Positions 1-7,415 of a DNA stretch of 52,970 nucleotides are shown here, one piece after another (position 1 is the stretch's first letter; every line of letters starts with the position of its first letter). The notes beneath the pieces are model-generated. The model ran no database searches and was not told the origin of the DNA. It saw only the letters and a program-made list of their open reading frames with translations. This DNA is from Nitrospinaceae bacterium (GTDB taxonomy: Bacteria > Nitrospinota_A > UBA7883 > JAJDBK01). The translations under genes were made by a program, and so were the position numbers. The stretch is taken from NCBI GenBank assembly GCA_029261405.1, contig JAJDBK010000033.1:1-52970 (forward strand), in the 5' to 3' direction.

Positions 1-10
1 CGCTAGGAGT

Positions 11-97
11 GGCTGGGCCACACCCTGTTACGCTAACGCTAGGAGCCGAATGATTGTTTACGTTTGTTCGCCGGGGCCTGTGGCCCGGGCTTCGGTG
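11..97 (+). repeat. Palindrome-rich repeat, copy 1
   Basis: These 87 bases match 51813-51899 with three mismatches, and parts recur at 5155-5398 and 6264-6450. The left half holds the core CGCTAACGCTAGGAG. The right half is bracketed by CCGAA and TTCGG (starting at 47 and ending near 95) around an inner GC-rich hairpin (GGGGCC, loop TGT, GGCCC). Sequence before position 11 (CGCTAGGAG) looks like the tail of a preceding unit cut by the window edge. The right side abuts sequence with no clear intact gene before the start at 220. A short frame ending at 213 may be a gene remnant, but this is weak. Confidence 0.85.
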
Positions 98-219
98 GCG
101 GTGATGGAGGAAACAGGGAAAGTTACCCCATTGTTTGGGTGGCAGTGGAACGCCATACGGTAAGGCTATTGCCGAAATTGCCAGATGTATTCGACGATAT
201 AGCAGAAGGTAGACAAAAT

Positions 220-1239
220 ATGCTGGTTAGAAAAGGAGCGGTGATCTTAAGCGATCTTCAGCGGATGAGCTACGCTATCACCGGCGACCTTTACCGACGC
301 GCGTTCGAGATTGCCGGTTACGAGCTTACGGAACGACAGACCCCGATGACCGTGGATGAACGGGAACGAGAGAAAAAACTTTGCGAGGGTAGGGTGGTTA
401 TCCATAACACCATCGGCCCCGATTTCGCCCCCCTCGAAAACTCGTATAACATCGCCCACCCGTTTCATGAGTGGAGCCGGTATCCTGCCAAGTGGGTTAC
501 GAACCTGAACCTTTTTGACGAGGTGTGGGTAACATCGGAGCATATCGCGGAGTTGCTCAAAGATAGTGGCGTTACAAAACCGGTCCACTGGTTACCACCT
601 GCGCTCGACCTGATCGCAACACCTCTCAAGGGTGGTTGTGAAATTTCAAACGGCCCGTTTCGGTTCCTCTCTATTGGTGAAGCTCATTTCCGTAAAGGGT
701 TTCACCTGTTGATGGAAGGTTTTCAACTCGCCTTCCCGGAGCGGGGCAGGGCGACCCTCGATATTTTTACGGCCCCCGATTGCCGATGGGAATCGCCACG
801 GCCCGGCATAACCATCCATAAAGAACGGATGACCCCCGAAAAGACCCGCACTCTTTATGCGCAATACGACGCATACGTCACCGCCAGTCTAGGGGAGGGT
901 CTCGGCCTGCCGGTTGCTGAGTCTATCCTTGCCGGTCTGCCGATGATCGCCAACTATTGGGGCGGCCACACAAGCCTGTTGTGTGATGGCGGTTTCTGGC
1001 CGATACCGCACAAAGAGATAGATCAACCCTTCTGTAGCGACCCGTCTTACTACGCGCAAGGCCAGCAGTGCGCCTTCTCCGACCCGGGCGATATCGCCGC
1101 CACACTCAAGGATGTGGCATCCTCCACAGCGTACAAACGCTCGACCCGCTCCGACATCGCCCGCGCCCACCTGCTGGCAAACTACGGAACAGAAATAACC
1201 GCAAAGAGGATCAGGGATCGCCTTTTGTCGATTGGCTGA
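220..1239 (+). CDS. GT4-family (GT-B) glycosyltransferase
   Basis: The product is 339 residues and resembles retaining GT-B glycosyltransferases of family 4, which move a sugar from an activated donor to a growing glycan at the inner membrane. The C-terminal half carries the donor-site block EGLGLPVAESILAG, with the paired glutamates typical of GT4 (E-x7-E), after the strand-turn segment FLSIGEAHFRKGF. The frame is open from 64, but 64-97 lies in a repeat. ATG 220 is preferred because it has AGAAGG about 10 bases upstream and lets the first beta strand (GAVILSDLQRM) begin near the N-terminus; ATG 265 is an alternative. It converges on a histidine kinase gene. Acceptor and sugar cannot be read from sequence. 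Confidence 0.82.
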   Translation: MLVRKGAVILSDLQRMSYAITGDLYRRAFEIAGYELTERQTPMTVDEREREKKLCEGRVVIHNTIGPDFAPLENSYNIAHPFHEWSRYPAKWVTNLNLFDEVWVTSEHIAELLKDSGVTKPVHWLPPALDLIATPLKGGCEISNGPFRFLSIGEAHFRKGFHLLMEGFQLAFPERGRATLDIFTAPDCRWESPRPGITIHKERMTPEKTRTLYAQYDAYVTASLGEGLGLPVAESILAGLPMIANYWGGHTSLLCDGGFWPIPHKEIDQPFCSDPSYYAQGQQCAFSDPGDIAATLKDVASSTAYKRSTRSDIARAHLLANYGTEITAKRIRDRLLSIG

Positions 1240-1264
1240 ACCCGGCTCTTTCGATAGAAAAGGT

Positions 1265-2623
1265 CTACTGATTGGCAAAAAGGTTGTAGCTGACCATTGT
1301 CTTTAACTTGTCGGGATCGACAGGTTGGGAGAGTCTCATAACCGTTCCGGTGGAACCTGGTTCGCCCGCCTCATCCTCCAGATCGGGATCGATATAGATC
1401 ATGGGGATTTGTCGAAGAGAGATCTCCTTCTCACGGAGCGCCATCAGCTCTCTGTAACTGTTCTGATTGCAGGTGACGAGAAGATGAAAGATATACTCGC
1501 TACTGAGGATGAAGGCGGAATCACTGTTTTCCACATCGGTGACCTCAATGTTGAAGGTATGCAGTATATCTACCACCTGATCTTCGCAGTCACAATCCGT
1601 TCGTCCCACCCACAAGGCGCGAGGTGTTTTGTGGGGAAGGGTCACATAAAAGACAGCCCCCTCGCCAAGGGTGGAGGTTACACGAAGTTCTCCTCCATGA
1701 GCTTTGACAATATCGAGGCAGAGAGGCAGGCCCAATCCCGTCCCCTTCTCTCCAAGCGTTCCGGTGTGGCTGGTTTTGATTTCAGCTTTGAACAGATCTG
1801 GAACAATGGCCTCGTCTATCCCCTGTCCGGTGTCGCGGACGGCCAGAGTTGAGGCTGTTTCGGAAGGCGAAAAGATGGTAATGGTGTCTCCCGAGGAGCA
1901 AAACTTTATCGCATTGCCAATAATATTGCGCATCACCTCAAAAAGCAGGTCGTAGTCGGCGTTTAGCAAAATACCATCGGGCACACTATTCAGGATGGTG
2001 ACTTTTTTCATGTTGGCCGAAGAACTCTCCGCATTCATCACCTGATCCGCCAAAACCCGCGCGTCTAAAAATCGGGGTACGATAGCAACCACGCCCGACT
2101 GAATTCTGTTGAGGCTGAGCAATTCTTCGATCATCTGCAAAAGACTTTCACTGCTATCGACCACGCGATCAATAATCTTCACCTGATTTTCGTTTAACGG
2201 GTTGGTATTGTCATTGCGTAATATTTTCAGTAAGCCGAGGATAGCGTTAAAGGGAGAACGAAGATCGTGCGCCACCAGGGAGACAAACTTGTCTTTTAAT
2301 TGTGTGGCCGATTCCGCCACCTCCTTGGCCCGTCTCAGATCCACCGCGATGGTTTTATGCACATTAATATGCTCAATCAGCGGCCTGTAGACGAAGATGA
2401 AAATAAGGGGAAATGTGATAACCGTGATCAAAGTCGCATCGGAAACCACTTCGACCCAGAGTGGAAGCTCCGGCATGAACTCGAAAGCCACCATGATTAT
2501 TCCTTCCGTGGAAAAGATGGTGACCAGCAGGATCAGCAACACATTTAACGGCTTGGGAAAGGTGGGCGCTACTCCACCACGGGTATCTCCGCTATCGGAT
2601 TCTCCTGTCTCCTTCTTGTTCAT
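1265..2623 (-). CDS. Membrane histidine kinase with degenerate receiver-like tail
   Basis: The product is 452 residues. Two hydrophobic segments (about 27-47 and 59-80) are followed by a HisKA domain with the phosphoacceptor in VAHDLRSPFNAI (His about 119). Then comes a HATPase domain with N-box (RNIIGNAIKF), G1 (DTGQGI) and G2 (GTGLGLPL). The last ~115 residues follow a receiver-like pattern but lack the acceptor Asp: the expected position reads LLVTCNQ and the usual KP motif is QPV, so this part probably does not accept phosphate. There is no periplasmic sensor domain between the membrane helices. ATG 2623 is chosen for GGGAG eight bases upstream; a GTG at 2662 is in frame. No response regulator gene is adjacent, so the partner is unknown. 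Confidence 0.85.
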   Translation of the reverse strand: MNKKETGESDSGDTRGGVAPTFPKPLNVLLILLVTIFSTEGIIMVAFEFMPELPLWVEVVSDATLITVITFPLIFIFVYRPLIEHINVHKTIAVDLRRAKEVAESATQLKDKFVSLVAHDLRSPFNAILGLLKILRNDNTNPLNENQVKIIDRVVDSSESLLQMIEELLSLNRIQSGVVAIVPRFLDARVLADQVMNAESSSANMKKVTILNSVPDGILLNADYDLLFEVMRNIIGNAIKFCSSGDTITIFSPSETASTLAVRDTGQGIDEAIVPDLFKAEIKTSHTGTLGEKGTGLGLPLCLDIVKAHGGELRVTSTLGEGAVFYVTLPHKTPRALWVGRTDCDCEDQVVDILHTFNIEVTDVENSDSAFILSSEYIFHLLVTCNQNSYRELMALREKEISLRQIPMIYIDPDLEDEAGEPGSTGTVMRLSQPVDPDKLKTMVSYNLFANQ

Positions 2624-2827
2624 ACCGATATCTCCCGGGTGAACATTTGTTTTATGTAACACTCCTAGTATAGGGCTGTTTCATCGGAAATATTCATCGT
2701 TTCTGGTCGAAAACGACCCGGTGACAAGCGCCTGCGAATTCGCCGTGGTTGCGCCACCTTCACGACGAATACTCCTGAATTATCGCGGTTAGCGGACCTT
2801 CCCGGCTGTTTCCGTTCTGATTTATCC

Positions 2828-2856
2828 TTGCAAATTGAAAGTGGCGCTTTTAATAT
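2828..2856 (+). promoter_or_regulatory. Possible sigma-70 promoter giving a leaderless mRNA
   Basis: TTGCAA at 2828 and TAATAT at 2851 are separated by 17 bases (4/6 matches each). Transcription would begin within a base or two of the ATG at 2863. That fits the absence of any Shine-Dalgarno sequence there. It is suggestive only. Confidence 0.3.
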
Positions 2857-2862
2857 GCAAGA

Positions 2863-4038
2863 ATGATTAAGCGAAGCATATACCTGAAAGTCGAGAAAGC
2901 CCTCGCTCGTCAAGCCGCCGTCGCACTGATCGGACCGCGTCAGGTTGGAAAAACAACGCTGGCTCTCGATATTGCGGAGAGTCGGTCAGCGGTTTATCTC
3001 GATCTCGAAGCCCGTGAAGATCGGGAAAAACTCAGGAACCCGGATCTCTTCCTTTCAAGGAACGAGGATCGGCTTGTTATCCTCGATGAAATCCATCGTG
3101 TACCCGAACTGTTCCAGACATTACGCGGTCTGATCGATCAGGGGCGACGCAAAGGATTGCGAACGGGGCGTTTTCTGATTCTCGGCTCGGCATCCATTGA
3201 TCTGCTGAATCAATCGGGCGAAACCCTCGCCGGACGGATTGAGTATATCGACATGGCGCCACTTAATATTCTGGAGACATACGCTGTAGATAAATCTGAT
3301 CCCGCAACGCTTTGGGTTCGTGGCGGATTCCCGGACAGTTATCTGGCTTCAGAAGATGAAGAGAGTTACGCTTGGTGCCGTAATTTTATCCGGACTTATC
3401 TTGAAAGGGACGTGCCGCAATTTGGCCCTCGCATCCCGGCGGAAACACTTGAGCGATTATGGATAATGTTGGCCCACAGTCAGGGACAACTCCTGAACGC
3501 TTCACGACTGGCCGGGAGCTTGTCGGTTTCGGCCCCGACGGTGACGAGCTACATCGATCTTCTGGTCGATCTTTTGCTTGTTCGCCGTCTGCAACCGTTG
3601 CACACTAATACCAAAAAACGGCTGGTAAAATCACCCCGTGTTTTTCTACGCGATAGTGGCATTGCCCATGCCCTGCTCGGAATTTCTGATTATAACCAGC
3701 TCTCCGGCCATCCGGTATTCGGGGCCAGTTGGGAAGGTTTTGTGATTGAGAATCTGCTTGTCGTTGCGCCGGAGCGAACAATGGCCAATTTCTATCGCAC
3801 ATCCGCCGGAGCGGAAATTGATCTGGTTCTGAAACTGCCGGGGGGCGAGGTATGGGCTATCGAGATCAAGAGCGGGCTTGCGCCAAAACCGGGAAAGGGT
3901 TTTTATAATGCCCTTGAGCATGTAAAACCTGACCGCAGTTTTGTTGTTTACTCCGGAGCGGCCCGTTACCCCGTCACGGAGAAGACCGACGCTATCGGTT
4001 TACCCGAATTGGCGCAGGAATTAAGAGACAGGGCATAG
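2863..4038 (+). CDS. AAA-type ATPase, AAA_14/DUF4143 family
   Basis: The product is 391 residues with the standard layout of this family. The N-terminal AAA_14 domain has Walker A (GPRQVGKTT, about 24-32), Walker B (LVILDEIHR) and sensor region FLILGSAS. The C-terminal DUF4143 domain carries the PD-(D/E)XK-like core AEIDLVLKLPGGEVWAIEIKSG. The family is common on mobile and accessory DNA and its cellular role is not established; nuclease-like activity of the C-terminal domain is only inferred from the fold. The gene lies alone between a divergent kinase and a convergent methyltransferase, ending four bases from the latter. No Shine-Dalgarno sequence is evident. Confidence 0.9.
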   Translation: MIKRSIYLKVEKALARQAAVALIGPRQVGKTTLALDIAESRSAVYLDLEAREDREKLRNPDLFLSRNEDRLVILDEIHRVPELFQTLRGLIDQGRRKGLRTGRFLILGSASIDLLNQSGETLAGRIEYIDMAPLNILETYAVDKSDPATLWVRGGFPDSYLASEDEESYAWCRNFIRTYLERDVPQFGPRIPAETLERLWIMLAHSQGQLLNASRLAGSLSVSAPTVTSYIDLLVDLLLVRRLQPLHTNTKKRLVKSPRVFLRDSGIAHALLGISDYNQLSGHPVFGASWEGFVIENLLVVAPERTMANFYRTSAGAEIDLVLKLPGGEVWAIEIKSGLAPKPGKGFYNALEHVKPDRSFVVYSGAARYPVTEKTDAIGLPELAQELRDRA

Positions 4039-4042
4039 GAGT

Positions 4043-4795
4043 TTATTTATAGGCGTGGTAGACCGCTCTGGCGTGGTTGATTCCGCCGTTTTCATGGGCG
4101 ACCCGATGCGCTGTGCCGGTCATGGTCTCTCCCGGCTCTATAAACAGCCATTCCCCGGGTCCTGAGTTCGGGGCGAAATAGAGTGAGACCGGTTCGAGTT
4201 TTGCGAACCCAGCGTCAAACATCATGGCTTCCAGCGCCAGAGGGTTAAATCCCCAAAAGTTGGTCGGATCGTTGTTCAGTTCCCGGTCAGGATAATATAC
4301 GCCCGCCGGTTTATCGAGATCGAGGGCGTCGATATAAGTCTCGATAATCATTATTCTACTGGTGACTTCGGCGACCTTGTCGAGGGCGAGTTGCGGATGG
4401 CGCAGGTGGTAGAGTACCCCCAGAAAAAGAGAGATATCAAACCGGCCAATCTTTTCCGGCGACATATCATATACGCTCATGTCACAGGTCGGCGCTCTCA
4501 TGCCCAGAGCATCGCGGGCAAGCTCAAAGTTTGGTAACGGCGAACAATCGGGTCCGGTCCACCGGTCGAGTGCGAGGGTTCTGGTGGCGTTGCGTCGAAT
4601 CGTCTCAAAGGTAAAAAATCCGTTATACGCGCCAATATCAAGAACAGCGTTACCGCTAAAATCATCAGGTAGCCGATACCTCGGAAGGTGCCTACCGGTG
4701 TTATTGGGGGATGGCGTAACAATCCCGTTACCCAGATCGATACGGTGATACCAGTTAAGCGCGTTGATTCGTTCCTGAAGGTTGCACACAGACAT
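4043..4795 (-). CDS. SAM-dependent methyltransferase, CmoB/DUF1698-like
   Basis: The product is 250 residues. It has a class I methyltransferase fold with motif I VLDIGAYNGFFTFE and post-motif acidic residue LALDRW. The N-terminal segment WYHRIDLGNGIVTP resembles that of CmoB-type enzymes, which act on wobble uridine, but many relatives sit in polysaccharide loci and modify sugars or lipids. The segment SLFLGVLYHLRHP is also family-typical. GGAAG lies just upstream of the ATG. Given the glycan-rich surroundings, a small-molecule or glycan substrate is as likely as tRNA. Confidence 0.78.
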   Translation of the reverse strand: MSVCNLQERINALNWYHRIDLGNGIVTPSPNNTGRHLPRYRLPDDFSGNAVLDIGAYNGFFTFETIRRNATRTLALDRWTGPDCSPLPNFELARDALGMRAPTCDMSVYDMSPEKIGRFDISLFLGVLYHLRHPQLALDKVAEVTSRIMIIETYIDALDLDKPAGVYYPDRELNNDPTNFWGFNPLALEAMMFDAGFAKLEPVSLYFAPNSGPGEWLFIEPGETMTGTAHRVAHENGGINHARAVYHAYK

Positions 4796-4961
4796 TTCTT
4801 CCGTTCTCTTGATTTTGTTTACCCATTGTAGATGGGATTAATCACCGCTCCAACTGATCTGTCGCAAAAGCGGACGGGTGTTTTAAAAATCTGCGGACAG
4901 TAGTGGTCATTATTTCGGGCCGAAACTTTTTAAACACTTGTAATATCAATGATTACGTAAA

Positions 4962-4977
4962 TGGCACAAGGGTTGCT
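4962..4977 (+). promoter_or_regulatory. Sigma-54 (RpoN) -24/-12 promoter
   Basis: TGGCACAAGGGTTGCT matches the -24/-12 consensus TGGCAC-N5-TTGCW with the exact GG-to-GC spacing. The predicted start is near 4988, giving a ~38-base leader to the ATG at 5026. Upstream, GCGGAC recurs (around 4871 and 4893), and CTGTC (4858) faces GACAG (4896). These could be activator sites. Transcription from such a promoter would need an NtrC-type activator, none of which is encoded in the window. Confidence 0.75.
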
Positions 4978-5025
4978 CTCTATAGAGGCATGAACACAAT
5001 AAACGATGTAACGGAGGGTAGCAGA

Positions 5026-5154
5026 ATGATGAACGACACAATGAATATCGATAGAAAAATCGCAATGATGCAGGCCTTCGGATTCGTTAGCTTCCTCGGT
5101 ATCGCCGTAAACGTCGCAATGGTCATGGAGACCCTGATCGCAAAATACATCTAG
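5026..5154 (+). CDS. Small single-span membrane protein (42 aa)
   Basis: The peptide is 42 residues: a Met- and Asp/Asn-rich start (MMNDTMNIDRKIAMM), one hydrophobic segment of about 18-20 residues (FGFVSFLGIAVNVAMVMET) and a short tail ending KYI. I do not recognise the family. It is supported as a real gene by a strong GGAGG eight bases before ATG 5026 (ATG 5029 follows at once) and by a textbook sigma-54 promoter just upstream. The stop codon TAG is immediately followed by a repeat unit beginning TGGC. A longer frame from 4903 exists but runs through the promoter, so it is rejected. Confidence 0.7.
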   Translation: MMNDTMNIDRKIAMMQAFGFVSFLGIAVNVAMVMETLIAKYI

Positions 5155-5398
5155 TGGCAGGGCCAGTGGCGCGGCCACAGCGAATAACGCTAACGCTAGG
5201 AGTGGCTGGGCCAGTGGCGCGGCCACAGCGAATAACGCTAACGCTAGGAGCCGAAAGTCTGATTACGTTTGTTCAGGCGGCCCCGCTGGGGCGGCCTTCG
5301 GGTGGCTGGGCCACAGCCTGTTTCGCTATCGCTGGGAATCGATGATCTGATTACGTTTGTTCAGGCGGCCCCGCTGGGGCGGCCTTCGGTGGTGAGTG
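5155..5398 (+). repeat. Cluster of three repeat units, plus orientation
   Basis: Two tandem copies of a ~48-bp unit (TGGC...GGCCACAGCG then AATAACGCTAACGCTAGGAG) are followed by the CCGAA...TTCGG-bracketed hairpin unit with GCCCC-GCT-GGGGC. A third, diverged copy with its own hairpin unit follows (about 5305-5398). The cluster begins at the stop codon of the 42-aa protein gene. A cluster of the same units in the opposite orientation lies at 6264-6450, so the toxin-antitoxin module between them is bracketed by inverted repeats. Confidence 0.88.
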
Positions 5399-5466
5399 GT
5401 CGCTTTGCTCCCTGCCGCCGATCTGTTTACAGGTGATTGTAATTTAGACAAGTTCCCTTCAAAAAG

Positions 5467-5511
5467 CCGTCTGCCGACACCCCCCCCCTCGGCGGGCGGT
5501 TTTTCCTTTTT
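5467..5511 (+). terminator. Rho-independent terminator
   Basis: CCGTCTGCCGA (5467-5477) pairs along its whole length with TCGGCGGGCGG (5489-5499), using two G-U pairs, across an 11-base C-rich loop. It is followed by TTTTTCCTTTTT (5500-5511). It would end rightward transcripts from the small sigma-54 gene before the convergent toxin gene. The rest of 5399-5617 holds no gene that I can support. Confidence 0.75.
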
Positions 5512-5617
5512 ACTCGTCCACATCCGGGCTGGTTCCACCATAGTCAGGCCGACCTTACCCCGACACGAGGGCATGAACAGGCTGGTAAAAGACCGGTTTT
5601 AATCATAAGTAATGAGG

Positions 5618-5956
5618 TCAGTTCAGCCCAAGGACAATTTTAAGAGCGGTCGAAATCTCTTCCCAATAATGGTTTTCCAACCGACCCTGTTTATTGGAAA
5701 TACGGGACACATCGACGGCGCGTAGTTGTTTTAAGTTAATGTGCCTTTCTTTATCACTGCCGTTTGATTTGGTGGGGACCACATTGACAACAAAAGGCCA
5801 GTTTTTGTGGCCGGGTAATAACGGGGCGACAATAACAGTTTTTGAACCCTGGTTAACAATATCGGCCTGCACTATGACACATGGACGTTTTTTCCGAGTT
5901 TCAGCCCCTTTTACGGGGTCGAGATCAACCCATCGGATTTCGAGTTGGCTATACAC
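5618..5956 (-). CDS. MazF/PemK-family toxin
   Basis: The product is 112 residues, the usual size for MazF-like endoribonuclease toxins. It starts with the family pattern EIRWVDLDPVKGAETRKKRP followed by the central strand CVIVQADIVN and the conserved TVIVAPLLP segment. Such toxins cleave mRNA at short motifs and are held inactive by their antitoxin. The gene follows its antitoxin by six bases in the same operon and reads leftward into the repeat cluster at 5155-5398. The location next to partition and replication genes fits plasmid stabilisation. Confidence 0.9.
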   Translation of the reverse strand: MYSQLEIRWVDLDPVKGAETRKKRPCVIVQADIVNQGSKTVIVAPLLPGHKNWPFVVNVVPTKSNGSDKERHINLKQLRAVDVSRISNKQGRLENHYWEEISTALKIVLGLN

Positions 5957-5962
5957 AAAACG

Positions 5963-6190
5963 TTACCCGGAAAGACCATCATCCAATGTATTGTCCCACG
6001 CAGAAAGCTCCCGCTGGTAAACGGAATCTTCCGCTTCTTCCCTGTTTGCCTCCAGAATAGCCCGCTCCAGAGAGTGGCGTTTCTCTTTTATTAACAGACG
6101 GTTGATATAAGCGCTTTTATTTTCCCCGCACGCCCCGGTCAAAAATACGTGCGCCTCATCGTCAAGTGTAATAGTGGCCCTATGTTTCAT
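5963..6190 (-). CDS. Antitoxin of the MazF-like toxin
   Basis: The product is 75 residues. The N-terminal half (HRATITLDDEAHVFL...NKSAYINRLL) has the strand-helix-helix pattern of ribbon-helix-helix DNA-binding proteins. The C-terminal half is acidic and likely disordered (EEAEDSVYQRELSAWDNTLDDG), as expected of a toxin-wrapping tail. It lies first in the operon, six bases before the toxin gene. A perfect dyad sits directly upstream over the promoter, which suggests autorepression by the antitoxin or the complex. Confidence 0.85.
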   Translation of the reverse strand: MKHRATITLDDEAHVFLTGACGENKSAYINRLLIKEKRHSLERAILEANREEAEDSVYQRELSAWDNTLDDGLSG

Positions 6191-6204
6191 ATGTCTTACT
6201 CCAT

Positions 6205-6224
6205 ATAAGATATATATGTCTTAT
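6205..6224 (-). promoter_or_regulatory. Operator dyad and promoter of the toxin-antitoxin operon
   Basis: ATAAGA (6205-6210) and TCTTAT (6219-6224) form a perfect inverted repeat around eight AT-rich bases. On the minus strand TTGGCC (rightward of the dyad) is followed about 18 bases later by TATATA, so the dyad overlaps the probable -10 element. A half site, GTCTTAC, also occurs next to the start codon. This is the usual layout for an autoregulated RHH antitoxin. Confidence 0.6.
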
Positions 6225-6263
6225 GATACAGTATGGCCAACAGCCTTGCAATTGAGACTCTCG

Positions 6264-6450
6264 ATTCCTAGCGTTAGCGTTATTCGCTGTGGCCGCGCCA
6301 CTGGCCCAGCCACCCCAGCGGGGCCGCCTGAACAAACGTAAACAGACTCTCGGCTTCTAGCGTTAGCGTTATTCGCTGTGGCCCAGCCACTCCTAGCGTT
6401 AGCGTTATTCGCTGTGGCCGCGCCACTGGCCCAGCCACCCCAGCCACCCC
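6264..6450 (-). repeat. Cluster of repeat units, minus orientation
   Basis: On the minus strand this reads as three copies of the GGCCACAGCG-AATAACGCTAACGCTAG unit and one copy of the hairpin unit (GCCCC-GCT-GGGGC). It is the mirror of the cluster at 5155-5398. It begins about nine bases after the stop codon of the tyrosine recombinase gene and ends next to the promoter of the antitoxin gene. Copies within the cluster are nearly identical, pointing to recent duplication or gene conversion. Confidence 0.88.
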
Positions 6451-6458
6451 AAACCCAC

Positions 6459-7394
6459 TTAATAATTGACGGCGAAGCTGGCGCTTTCTCTGTGTTTGAG
6501 CAGGCGTTTATCGTACATCTGGGTTGTTACTATTTTTGCGTGACCTACCGATCTTTGCACCGCTTCGATGGGGCAGTTGCGGTCGAGGGCCCGTGTTATG
6601 AAGGTTGCGCGGGCGGAGTGGGGTGTTACCCCTTTTGGTAACGCTACTATTTTTGCGTAGTGATGGAATATGTTGTTTAGCTGGCGCGGGTCGAGCGGTT
6701 TTTTGATCCATGGTCGGATGACCGAGAGGATGAGAGGGGCGGCTCTGTCGTTTTCGTGTCTTGTCTCGTCCAGATAATGGCGTAACGCTATGGTCAGTTC
6801 CTGATTAACCGCGAGCATGTTTCTTTTACCACCTTTAACGGTAAAATCGAGGACCTGATACCCGGCGTCTTCGTAGAAGTCCTTCACCTTTAAGGAAGAC
6901 ACCTCCGCTACGCGGCACCCTGTATAGAAGAGTACCGACAAGATAGCCTTGTCCCGGATACCTTTCAATCGACGTGTGTCGGGGGCGTCTAGCATCTTGC
7001 GTACCTGTTCGACTGTTATTACCGGAGTCTTTACCCGATCCATATCGACCTTCGGACGTTTCACACCGACGGTCGGGTTTCGTTTGGCGGCCTGTTTTTC
7101 GCACAGATGTTTAAAGAGTGAGGAGATGGCGGAGATTCTGGAATTGATGGTCTTCTCGCTGGCGTTGGCTTTTATGAGCGCGTCGCGCCACGCGATGACA
7201 TGCGCCTGATCGACGATGCGTAACTGGTTCGGATTGGTAATACCGTGAAACGCCGTGAACTCGGTAACGGCGTTTTTGTAAGCCCGTTTCGTCCGGTCAG
7301 ATATGAAATTCGCCAACCACACACTTTCGTGCGGCACACTTACCGTCGGCGCGCCCGGTCTGGTCCTGATGAGGCTTTTTGGTTTATTGTTCAT
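6459..7394 (-). CDS. Tyrosine recombinase (XerC/XerD-like integrase)
   Basis: The product is 311 residues and has the full catalytic set of a tyrosine recombinase: Arg161 (TGCRVAEV), Lys190 (KGGKR), His259-x-x-Arg262 (HSAR), His285 (GHAKI) and nucleophile Tyr294. The N-terminal SAM-like core-binding domain spans roughly residues 20-105. The length is Xer-like and there is no sign of the extra helix that marks integron integrases. Its 3' end is nine bases from a repeat cluster. It may resolve plasmid multimers, or act on the repeats; the second idea is inference from position only. Confidence 0.92.
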   Translation of the reverse strand: MNNKPKSLIRTRPGAPTVSVPHESVWLANFISDRTKRAYKNAVTEFTAFHGITNPNQLRIVDQAHVIAWRDALIKANASEKTINSRISAISSLFKHLCEKQAAKRNPTVGVKRPKVDMDRVKTPVITVEQVRKMLDAPDTRRLKGIRDKAILSVLFYTGCRVAEVSSLKVKDFYEDAGYQVLDFTVKGGKRNMLAVNQELTIALRHYLDETRHENDRAAPLILSVIRPWIKKPLDPRQLNNIFHHYAKIVALPKGVTPHSARATFITRALDRNCPIEAVQRSVGHAKIVTTQMYDKRLLKHRESASFAVNY

Positions 7395-7415
7395 CTGTTC
7401 CGCTCAATATTCGGG

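Noticed and set aside
64-219. N-terminal extension of the first glycosyltransferase
   Set aside because: The extra residues are partly a translation of the DNA repeat ending at 97, and ATG 220 has a Shine-Dalgarno sequence at the right distance.
5154-5345. Open frame with a repeated GPVARPQRITLTLG peptide
   Set aside because: It is only the translation of two tandem DNA repeat units; there is no ribosome binding site and the frame ends within the third copy.
5155-5398. Integron attC sites as an explanation for the repeats
   Set aside because: The repeats trail gene stop codons and form hairpins, but I could not find paired RYYYAAC and GTTRRRY core sites, and the neighbouring recombinase does not look like an integron integrase.
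5396-5602. 68-residue plus-strand frame after the repeat cluster
   Set aside because: It runs straight through the rho-independent terminator at 5467-5511, lacks a ribosome binding site and has no recognisable motif.
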